NCBI GenBank assembly: GCA_030145265.1
Contig: JAQYWA010000061.1
Coordinates: 1-9,310, forward strand
Length of the DNA stretch: 9,310 bases
Direction: 5' to 3'
Source of the DNA: Desulfuromonas sp.
Lineage (GTDB): Bacteria > Desulfobacterota > Desulfuromonadia > Desulfuromonadales > Trichloromonadaceae
Shown here: positions 1-7,143 of the stretch, in pieces
Layout: every line of letters starts with the position of its first letter
Numbering within the stretch: the first letter of the stretch is position 1
Program-made: the position numbers and the translations under genes
The notes under the pieces: generated by a model
Seen by the model: only the letters and a program-made list of their open reading frames with translations
Database searches by the model: none
What the model was told of the DNA's origin: nothing

Positions 1-132
1 GGTCAGATGTTCGGTCGCACGACCTGGAACCGGATCGTCAACTTTGAGGGCGACCGCAGCCTGGCCGGGCAAGTGGTGCCAGTGCGGATCACCCGGGTTT
101 TCCGCAATTCCCATCTTGGCGAAATGGTCTAG
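1..132 (+). CDS. miaB: MiaB C-terminus (tRNA 2-methylthio-N6-isopentenyladenosine synthase), partial
   Basis: Only the last 43 codons and the TAG stop are inside the window. The peptide contains GRTTWNRIVNFEGD followed by a short beta-rich stretch, VPVRITRVFRNSHLGEMV. This matches the C-terminal TRAM domain of MiaB, where the GRT..NR.VNFEG motif is characteristic. MiaB is a radical-SAM enzyme that adds a methylthio group to i6A37 of tRNAs reading UNN codons; the TRAM domain contacts the tRNA. The iron-sulfur and radical-SAM domains would lie upstream, outside the window. The related methylthiotransferases RimO and MtaB also end in TRAM domains, but the NFEG wording favours MiaB. No terminator lies in the 38 nt before the next gene, so the downstream genes are probably cotranscribed with it. 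Confidence 0.85.
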   Translation, partial: GQMFGRTTWNRIVNFEGDRSLAGQVVPVRITRVFRNSHLGEMV

Positions 133-170
133 TTTACTTTCTGTAGCGCTGATTCTGCGACGGTATTTAG

Positions 171-2054
171 ATGGCTAAAGGACGGATACTCGCAATCGAC
201 AATGAACCGGCTTCGCGGTCCCTGTATCAGGAACTGCTCGGGGCCGACGGCTACTACGTGCGGACCGCGGCCAACGGTCACGATGCTCTAGAATGCCTGC
301 GTCGCGAGGACTTTGACCTGGTGATCACCGAGCTTCAGCTCGAGGTGGGGCTGAATGACATCACCGAACAGATCAAACGTTTCAACACGGCCCAGGAAGT
401 ACTGGTGGTTACCGGTCAGAATGACGTCGCTGCCGCTGTAGATGCGATGAAGCGCGGGGTCAGCGAATATATTCTCAAGCCGATCAACCCCGATGAATTC
501 CTCCTGCTGGTCAACAAGGTCCTGTTTCGCCAATCCCAGCACCACGAGCACAAAAAACTCCTCGACGAGAATATCGAATTTCACCGGACACTCGCCTATT
601 ACCAGAAGTGTCTTGGCTTTCTCAAGGTGCATGACCTCGATCGTCTCGGCGACCTGATTCTTGATACCCTCATGGAATTGCTTCATGCTGAGGGCGCCAT
701 CCTTTGGCTCCCTGGTTACAGCGGGCAGCAGTATCGGCTGCGCTGCAGGCGGGGGCTGGTCAAGATAGCCGTGGGCGAAGACGCATTTGTTCCCAGCGAG
801 GCGGAACGCCGTCTGATACACGTCGGCGAAGCCGTGCTGATGGAGCAGGGCACGGCGCTCTGGCTGCCGCTGCTGGATGGCATGGATCCGTTGGCACTGA
901 TCCGTATTGAGGCCCCGGCCGGCCGGGACACCTTCAACCGCCGCGATGTCAAGGTGGCGGCCATGATTGGCGATTTCGCCGCCAGCACCCTCAATAACGT
1001 GATGTTGTTGCGCAATCTCGAACAGAACACCCTGCGGGTTCCCCGTGGTGAGGCTTACAAGATGGCCTTCTTCCACGATCACTCGGAAAAGGAGATGAAC
1101 AAGGCCCGCCGTTACGGACGCGACCTGTCGTTCATCAAGCTGACCATCGACAATTTCGAGGAACTGGCCAGCCGTTTCCGTAAATGGGAACTGGAGGAGG
1201 CCATGAGCCGCGTCATTGAGACGATTAATTCAGCTCTGCGTGATGCCGATATTATGGCCATGTCCGCGTCTGATGAATACTATCTCCTGCTTCCCGAAAC
1301 CGACTACTGGGGCTCGCTGGTGGCGCAGAAGCGGATCCGAAAGGCACTCAAGGGCAAACTGACCATTTGTGATTTGAAAAAGAGTCACAGCATCGACGTT
1401 TTTCTTCGTTCCGCTTCGTTTCCGTCTGACGGCAACTCGTTCGAAGAGCTTCGTCTGGCTGCTGGGCAGCGCCTGTCCCGCCTGAAAAAGAGTATCTATC
1501 ACCGTGCCGGGATGTCAGATTCACCGTTCTGGAACGTGGTCGGCCGTCTGCTCGGATCGCCCGGTGACTATAAGTTGTCCGCAAACGGGGTCAAGGTCGT
1601 CGACAGCCTGGCCCGCCACGAGGATGCACTGCGCTGCCGTTATTTTCGCATGCCGGCCGGGCGACTCGATGATATCATGCGGGCATTCTGTCGCGAAGTG
1701 GTCGAATCGAGCCGGGTGCGGGGGATTGTCTACCGGGGCTGCGGTGATTTTGAGAAGGTTCGAAAAAACCTCAGGCACGTCGACGGCCTGGAAAAATCGG
1801 CCACCTCGCTCTTTCTGCTCGGTGGTCATCGGCGGGTTCATTGGGATTATCAGCGGATTGTGCCAATCTACATCGACTCTGACCGGTTCGAAAAAATCCC
1901 TTTTCTGCTGTACCTTAACGAGGATTACGCCTATGCCATGTTCGCCCGTCAGCGTGGCGATGAACTGATTGGTTTCCATACCTCGGATTTTTATTTTGTT
2001 GAAAATATGATCACCAAGCTCCAGGAGCAGTACCAGCTCCAGGCGCAGATCTAA
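171..2054 (+). CDS. Multidomain signalling protein: pseudo-receiver, GAF, degenerate GGDEF with I-site, DICT-like C-terminus
   Basis: A 627-residue cytoplasmic protein with no signal peptide or membrane segment. Residues about 4-118 form a response-regulator receiver: acidic pocket D10-N11-E12, T81 and K103-P104 are present, but the phospho-acceptor position in DLVITELQL holds E54 instead of Asp. A linker rich in charged residues (about 120-150) leads to a GAF-like domain (about 155-285). Residues about 293-437 align with a GGDEF domain, beginning ARRYGRDLSFIKLTIDNFEEL-like. The signature is ASDEY (366-370), the first metal Asp is T325, and the FKxIND/GH substrate motif is absent, so cyclase activity is not expected. 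An RxxD motif (R357-D360) sits exactly five residues before the signature, as in the c-di-GMP inhibitory site. Residues about 455-627 are less familiar; about 515-620 resembles a DICT sensory domain. The start follows from receiver strand 1 beginning at residue 4. The ribosome binding site is weak, suggesting translation coupled to or dependent on miaB transcript. Function unproven: probably a c-di-GMP-responsive or constitutive adaptor. Confidence 0.85.
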   Translation: MAKGRILAIDNEPASRSLYQELLGADGYYVRTAANGHDALECLRREDFDLVITELQLEVGLNDITEQIKRFNTAQEVLVVTGQNDVAAAVDAMKRGVSEYILKPINPDEFLLLVNKVLFRQSQHHEHKKLLDENIEFHRTLAYYQKCLGFLKVHDLDRLGDLILDTLMELLHAEGAILWLPGYSGQQYRLRCRRGLVKIAVGEDAFVPSEAERRLIHVGEAVLMEQGTALWLPLLDGMDPLALIRIEAPAGRDTFNRRDVKVAAMIGDFAASTLNNVMLLRNLEQNTLRVPRGEAYKMAFFHDHSEKEMNKARRYGRDLSFIKLTIDNFEELASRFRKWELEEAMSRVIETINSALRDADIMAMSASDEYYLLLPETDYWGSLVAQKRIRKALKGKLTICDLKKSHSIDVFLRSASFPSDGNSFEELRLAAGQRLSRLKKSIYHRAGMSDSPFWNVVGRLLGSPGDYKLSANGVKVVDSLARHEDALRCRYFRMPAGRLDDIMRAFCREVVESSRVRGIVYRGCGDFEKVRKNLRHVDGLEKSATSLFLLGGHRRVHWDYQRIVPIYIDSDRFEKIPFLLYLNEDYAYAMFARQRGDELIGFHTSDFYFVENMITKLQEQYQLQAQI

Positions 2055-2066
2055 GGCAGGGCTGTT

Positions 2067-3548
2067 ATGCCGAAGCTGTTCAATAAAATTGTACTTGCCA
2101 GCAATCAAGAAGACCTGTCCGGATTGGTCGACCTGCTGCTTCAGCACGGGATGGAAGTCCACCTCTGCAAGGACGGCCCCCGGGCGCTCGAGCTGTCGTT
2201 GACCCTATTCCCGGACATGATGGTGCTCGATACCGAAATTCCCCTGCTGCCGGCGACGCGTCTGGCTCAGATCCTTTTGTCCAATCCCCGCACTGAGCGG
2301 ATCGCCTTCTTCTATATCGGTCGCGAAGGTCAAGAGGTGGAAGGTTTCAGGCGCCACAAGGACTGTTTCCTGCCGCGCCCGTTCAATCCCGAACAACTCC
2401 TTGCGGCGGTGCTGGCCCATTTCAGCCGTCTCGAAAGAACCGATCAGGTCGGTCGCCAGGAAAAGGAAATCCGTGGCAACCTGAACCAGATCTCTGTGAC
2501 CGACCTCGTTCAGATTCTGGGTGTCAACCGCAAGGACGGAGTGCTGTCTCTGAACAGTGTCGCCGGGCGCGGCACGATCTTCATACGGGATGGCAGCGTG
2601 GTAAATGCCCGGGTCGGGAGGGTGGACGGTGATAAGGCCTTTTACCGGCTGCTCGACTGGAACGAAGGGGATTTCTGGTTTTCTCCCGGGGCCGTTGATG
2701 TTGAAGTCCGCATCAACCTCCCGGTCGATCACCTGGTGATCGATGGTCTCCGGCAGATTGACGATATGAATGCGCAGAGCGCCAGCCTGCCGTCGCCCGA
2801 CTCCTGTCTCGAGATGAAGGTTTCCCGTGACCGGCTTCCCCGGGGCCTGCGTCCGACCACTCAAGAAATACTGATCCTGACCGAATATTACCCCATGGTT
2901 CAGGACATCCTCGACCATTGTCCTCGTCCTGATTTTGAAGTGCTTCAAGTCCTTAAGGTTCTGATCGAAAAGGGGCTTTTAGAAGAGCGGAAAGAGGGAC
3001 TAACCGCCGAAATAAGCCGGATCCCTCTTCTTTCTCCTGATGAAATCATCGTCATCAAGGACCATCTTGGCGAACGGGATGTGCTGCTTGACGAGGCCTC
3101 CGCCAAGTTGATCCTGCTGGCAGCGACCGCCGCAGATGTGCAGCGTTTTGTGCAGTCTCTGCAGGGGATTGCCGAATTCGAACCGGCCCACGATTTTCTT
3201 CTTGGAGAAGACAGCCTGGGACTGGGGGATGTCGGTCGCCTGATGATTACTGAAACTTTTTCGTTGCGACTCTTTTCGCTGCCGGCAACGGCTGAAACCG
3301 CGCCTCTCTGGACCCCGTTTTGCCGCCGGTTGTTCGGTGTGGCATCCCTTGCCGAGCCGGGCCAGGTGACGGCGGCTGAAGAGTTCTTCAAGCTCCGCTC
3401 GCGCGTGCCGGTGGTGTCAATTTCTTTTGCGGATCCCCGTGAGGGTGCGTTCGTGCTTAAACGAGGCGACCGGATGAGCTTTCGCGAACTGCTGGCTTTT
3501 TTCGCTGCCCATTTCCGCCGGTCGCAGCCGGCCAGGGAGGATGCATGA
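2067..3548 (+). CDS. Receiver-PATAN (DUF4388) protein with degenerate small-GTPase-like C-terminus
   Basis: A 493-residue soluble protein starting 12 nt after its neighbour's stop, with GCAGGG as a ribosome binding site. Residues about 6-122 are a receiver-like domain: D55 in MMVLDTEIP is at the phospho-acceptor position, but the usual acidic pair near residue 12 is replaced by SNQ, and the conserved Lys is R103 (FLPRPF). Residues about 133-235 are a DUF4388/PATAN domain (GNLNQISVTDLVQILGVNR, then KDGVLSL and GTIFIRDGSVVNA), a fold common in deltaproteobacterial signalling proteins. Residues about 262-310 resemble a winged-helix-like segment (VLKVLIEKGLLEE). Residues about 325-485 follow the order of an MglA-like small GTPase as found in other DUF4388 proteins: strand EIIVIKD, a DFLLGEDSLGLGDVG strand, LRLFSLPATAETAPLW, and VPVVSISFAD. 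The P-loop GxxxxGK[ST], the DxxG switch and the NKxD base motif are all absent, so it should not bind GTP canonically. Likely a protein-interaction adaptor working with the gene before it. Confidence 0.85.
   Translation: MPKLFNKIVLASNQEDLSGLVDLLLQHGMEVHLCKDGPRALELSLTLFPDMMVLDTEIPLLPATRLAQILLSNPRTERIAFFYIGREGQEVEGFRRHKDCFLPRPFNPEQLLAAVLAHFSRLERTDQVGRQEKEIRGNLNQISVTDLVQILGVNRKDGVLSLNSVAGRGTIFIRDGSVVNARVGRVDGDKAFYRLLDWNEGDFWFSPGAVDVEVRINLPVDHLVIDGLRQIDDMNAQSASLPSPDSCLEMKVSRDRLPRGLRPTTQEILILTEYYPMVQDILDHCPRPDFEVLQVLKVLIEKGLLEERKEGLTAEISRIPLLSPDEIIVIKDHLGERDVLLDEASAKLILLAATAADVQRFVQSLQGIAEFEPAHDFLLGEDSLGLGDVGRLMITETFSLRLFSLPATAETAPLWTPFCRRLFGVASLAEPGQVTAAEEFFKLRSRVPVVSISFADPREGAFVLKRGDRMSFRELLAFFAAHFRRSQPAREDA
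3534..3540 (+). promoter_or_regulatory. Ribosome binding site of the PHP gene
   Basis: AGGGAGG lies four bases before the ATG at 3545, inside the last codons of the upstream gene. It supports the ATGA-overlap start and translational coupling of the two genes. Confidence 0.75.
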
Positions 3549-4195
3549 TCGACCTGCACACCCATACCCTTTTCAGCGATGGCGAACTGATTCCCTATGA
3601 GCTGGCTCGGCGGGCGGCCGTGCTCGGCTACCGGGCGCTGGCGATCACCGATCATGGCGATTTTTCCAACATGGACCTGATCATCCCGCGCCTGGTCCGG
3701 GTCGCTGTGGATCTCGGCGCCGCCTGGGGACTGTCGGTTATCCCCGGCATCGAACTGACCCATATCCCGCCGGCTTCCATCGCTGAGGCGGCCTGCGAGG
3801 CCCGCTCCCTGGGGGCGCGACTGGTGGTCTGCCACGGCGAAACTCTCGTCGAGCCGGTAGCTGCTGGGACCAACCGCGCCGCCATCGAGGCGGGGGTAGA
3901 TATCCTTTCCCATCCCGGACTGATTACCGCAGACGATGCCGCCCTGGCCGCCGAAGCTGGTGTTTGCCTGGAGATTACCACGCGCAAGGGGCACTCCCTG
4001 ACCAACGGCCATGTCGCTCGCCTGGCCCTGGCCGCCGGGGCTAAGCTGGTGGTCAACAATGATGCCCACGCCCCTGGCGACCTGGTGTCGCTGGACATGG
4101 CCCGTCGCATCGCCCTGGGCGCCGGCCTGACCGAGGCCCAGTTCGAACAGTGCCGAAAAAATTCTGAAGCTTTGGTCCGCAAGTCGTTGAGTTAA
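3545..4195 (+). CDS. PHP-domain phosphoesterase (histidinol-phosphatase-like family)
   Basis: A 216-residue single-domain PHP protein, starting in an ATGA overlap with the preceding gene. The four PHP motifs are complete: HTH (H5, H7) with D12 in the SDGE motif; TDH (D36, H37); E70 with H73, and H97; H123 in ILSHPG; and D173-A-H175 near the end. These residues normally hold two or three metal ions for phosphoester hydrolysis. Its length is at the short end for PHP phosphoesterases (YcdX type about 245 residues), but no motif is missing. Family members include histidinol phosphatase, nucleotide phosphatases and exonucleases, so the substrate cannot be read from sequence. With no his genes nearby, histidine biosynthesis is only one possibility. 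Its tight coupling to two signalling proteins suggests either a simple housekeeping operon with miaB or a phosphoesterase whose use is tied to that signalling pair. Confidence 0.88.
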   Translation: MIDLHTHTLFSDGELIPYELARRAAVLGYRALAITDHGDFSNMDLIIPRLVRVAVDLGAAWGLSVIPGIELTHIPPASIAEAACEARSLGARLVVCHGETLVEPVAAGTNRAAIEAGVDILSHPGLITADDAALAAEAGVCLEITTRKGHSLTNGHVARLALAAGAKLVVNNDAHAPGDLVSLDMARRIALGAGLTEAQFEQCRKNSEALVRKSLS

Positions 4196-4207
4196 GTCAC
4201 AAACATC

Positions 4208-4330
4208 CTCACACCCGTTCGCTGCGCTCACTCAAGCCGCAAAGACGCCAAGGAAACCTGTTTTCGGGCTTTTCTTTACGACTTTGCGGCTTAAGCGACT
4301 GAAAGGAGCGGGCGTGAGACGGTTTTTTTT
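4208..4330 (+). repeat. Long imperfect palindrome ending in T8 (possible dispersed repeat and terminator)
   Basis: This is nearly the whole gap between the PHP gene and the M42 gene. The outer arms CTCACACCCG (4208-4217) and CGGGCGTGAG (4309-4318) pair at 9 of 10 positions. The inner arms AAGCCGCAAAG (4234-4244) and CTTTGCGGCTT (4282-4292) are perfectly complementary over 11 bp. The central loop has further weak complementarity (AAGGAAA facing TTTCTTT). Eight T residues follow at 4323-4330. The design, with GCAAAG-rich palindromic arms, resembles intergenic palindromic repeats found in many copies in Desulfuromonadales genomes. As RNA it would fold into a long hairpin before a U tract, so it may also end the miaB-PHP transcript. 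Copy number in the genome cannot be seen here. Confidence 0.65.
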
Positions 4331-4342
4331 GTTTGAATTTCT

Positions 4343-4350
4343 AAGAAGGA
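4343..4350 (+). promoter_or_regulatory. Ribosome binding site of the M42 peptidase gene
   Basis: AAGAAGGA lies nine bases before the ATG at 4360. No convincing sigma70 promoter is visible between the T8 tract and this site, so the promoter of this gene is either inside the palindrome or non-canonical. Confidence 0.6.
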
Positions 4351-4359
4351 TAACTGTCA

Positions 4360-5430
4360 ATGAAAGATCAGGATTTTGATTTTCTGAAGGAACTTGTCGA
4401 AGCTCCGAGTCCCTCAGGCTTCGAACAACCGGCCCAGCGCATTATCCGCCGTGTACTCGATCCGGTGGCTGACGAGATCAGCACCGACGTGATGGGCAAC
4501 GTTATCTCCCGTCTGGCCGGGGCCGGAGAGGATCTGCCGCGGGTTATGCTGGCCGGTCACTGCGACGAAATCGGCTTTATGATCAAGTATATCGACGACG
4601 GCGGTTTTCTCTTCTTCGCCCCGATCGGCGGGGTCGACGCCCATCTGGTCCCCGGTCAGCGGGTCCAGGTGCACACGGCGTCTGGTCCGATTCTGGGTGT
4701 GGTTGGCAAAAAGCCGATTCACATGATGGAAACCAAGGATCGGGAAACCGTGGTCAAGCTCAAAAATCAGTTCATCGACATCGGTTGCGCCGATAAGGCC
4801 GAAGCCGAAAAACTGGTGGCCATCGGCGACCCGGCGACCTTTGCCGTCGGCCTTGAGCGGTTGCAGGGCGACCGGGTGATCTCTCGGGCTTTTGACGATA
4901 AGATGGGCGCCTTTATCGTTGCCAGGGTGCTGCAGGAAGTGCAGCGGCGCGGGGCCCCGCCCGTGGAACTGTTCGCCGTCACCACGGTCCAGGAAGAGGT
5001 CGGGCTGCGCGGCAGCACCACCAGCGCCTACGGGGTCAACCCCGATGTGTCGATTGCCATTGATGTGGGGTTCGCCACCGATTACCCGGAAATGGATAAA
5101 AAGGAAATCGGCGAATTCAAGGTCGGCAAGGGTCCGATTATCGCCCGGGGGGCGAACATCAACCCGGCCCTGTTCGAATTGCTCACGGCCACGGCGCGTG
5201 AGGAAAACATTCCTTTTCAGATCATGGGTGCGCCGCGTGGGACCGGCACCGACGCCAACGTCATGCAGCTTTCCCGTGGCGGATCGGCTGCCGCCCTGGT
5301 GAGCGTACCGCTGCGCTATATGCACACCCCGGTGGAACTGCTGTCGCTCGAAGATCTCGAAAACACGGTGAAACTTCTGGCCGCGGTAATTTTTAAAATT
5401 GAAAGCAACGGCCAGTTCATCCCGAATTAA
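4360..5430 (+). CDS. M42-family metallo-aminopeptidase (glutamyl aminopeptidase/FrvX-like)
   Basis: A 356-residue cytoplasmic protein of normal length for the M42 family of dinuclear metal aminopeptidases, which form tetrahedral dodecamers that trim peptides. Expected catalytic residues are visible: H67 and D69 in AGHCDEIGFM; D179-D180 in SRAFDDKMGA (bridging Asp); E212-E213 in TVQEEVGLRG (general base and metal ligand); D235 in AIDVGFATD; and H322 in YMHTPVE. The loop PRGTGTDANVMQLSRGG (292-308) is the conserved substrate-binding stretch. The ELVEAPSPSGFE opening near the start is also standard and supports the ATG at 4360. The 80-170 region is the PDZ-like dimerisation insert. Family members were once labelled endoglucanases in error. 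The exact residue preference cannot be deduced. It is flanked by hairpins on both sides and is probably transcribed alone, with a role in peptide turnover. Confidence 0.93.
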   Translation: MKDQDFDFLKELVEAPSPSGFEQPAQRIIRRVLDPVADEISTDVMGNVISRLAGAGEDLPRVMLAGHCDEIGFMIKYIDDGGFLFFAPIGGVDAHLVPGQRVQVHTASGPILGVVGKKPIHMMETKDRETVVKLKNQFIDIGCADKAEAEKLVAIGDPATFAVGLERLQGDRVISRAFDDKMGAFIVARVLQEVQRRGAPPVELFAVTTVQEEVGLRGSTTSAYGVNPDVSIAIDVGFATDYPEMDKKEIGEFKVGKGPIIARGANINPALFELLTATAREENIPFQIMGAPRGTGTDANVMQLSRGGSAAALVSVPLRYMHTPVELLSLEDLENTVKLLAAVIFKIESNGQFIPN

Positions 5431-5454
5431 TCGCTTTTCCCGGTATCTTGATGG

Positions 5455-5507
5455 GCGGGTCGACAGTTCTCTATGCTGGACTGTCGACCCGCTGTTTGAG
5501 ATTTTTT
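5455..5507 (+). terminator. Terminator-like hairpin after the M42 gene
   Basis: A perfect 13-bp stem, GCGGGTCGACAGT (5455-5467) and ACTGTCGACCCGC (5480-5492), encloses a 12-nt loop. A run of six T (5502-5507) follows nine bases after the stem. The gap before the T run makes it weaker than a textbook intrinsic terminator, but it is correctly placed 24 nt after the stop codon and before the guaB promoter. Confidence 0.65.
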
Positions 5508-5520
5508 AACAGATTTTGAC

Positions 5521-7084
<1,564 letters not shown>

Positions 7085-7095
7085 TTGATTGCCCG

Positions 7096-7133
7096 GTCCA
7101 CGGCAGGCTATGCCTGCCGTGGACTTTTTTTTT
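7096..7133 (+). terminator. Intrinsic terminator between guaB and guaA
   Basis: A perfect 13-bp GC-rich stem, GTCCACGGCAGGC (7096-7108) and GCCTGCCGTGGAC (7112-7124), with a three-base loop TAT, is followed at once by nine T residues (7125-7133). This is a textbook Rho-independent terminator 11 nt after the guaB stop. The T tract ends directly before the guaA Shine-Dalgarno sequence, and no promoter is evident between it and guaA, so it probably works as a partial terminator that sets guaA expression below guaB, or as a 3' stabilising hairpin. Confidence 0.88.
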
Positions 7134-7139
7134 GGAGAA
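7134..7139 (+). promoter_or_regulatory. Ribosome binding site of guaA, deciding the start
   Basis: GGAGAA lies with its core GGAG six bases before ATG 7144. The in-frame TTG at 7132 overlaps this element and has no ribosome binding site of its own (poly-T precedes it), so ATG 7144 is the start. Confidence 0.8.
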
Positions 7140-7143
7140 CGAC

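Noticed and set aside
288..1082. 264-codon minus-strand frame opposite the first signalling gene
   Set aside because: Antisense shadow of a gene with recognisable receiver and GAF domains; no motif or ribosome binding site of its own.
2945..4231. 428-codon open frame on the minus strand across the PATAN and PHP genes
   Set aside because: It lies antisense to two well-supported genes, has low-complexity composition without family motifs, and is typical of shadow frames in GC-rich DNA.
4331..4359. Promoter for the M42 gene made of TTGAAT (4333-4338) and GATAAC (4349-4354)
   Set aside because: The spacing is only 10 bp, and the second box overlaps the ribosome binding site region.
7132..7143. 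TTG at 7132 as the guaA start
   Set aside because: It overlaps the ribosome binding site, is preceded only by the terminator T tract, and adds residues not usual in GuaA; ATG 7144 is better.
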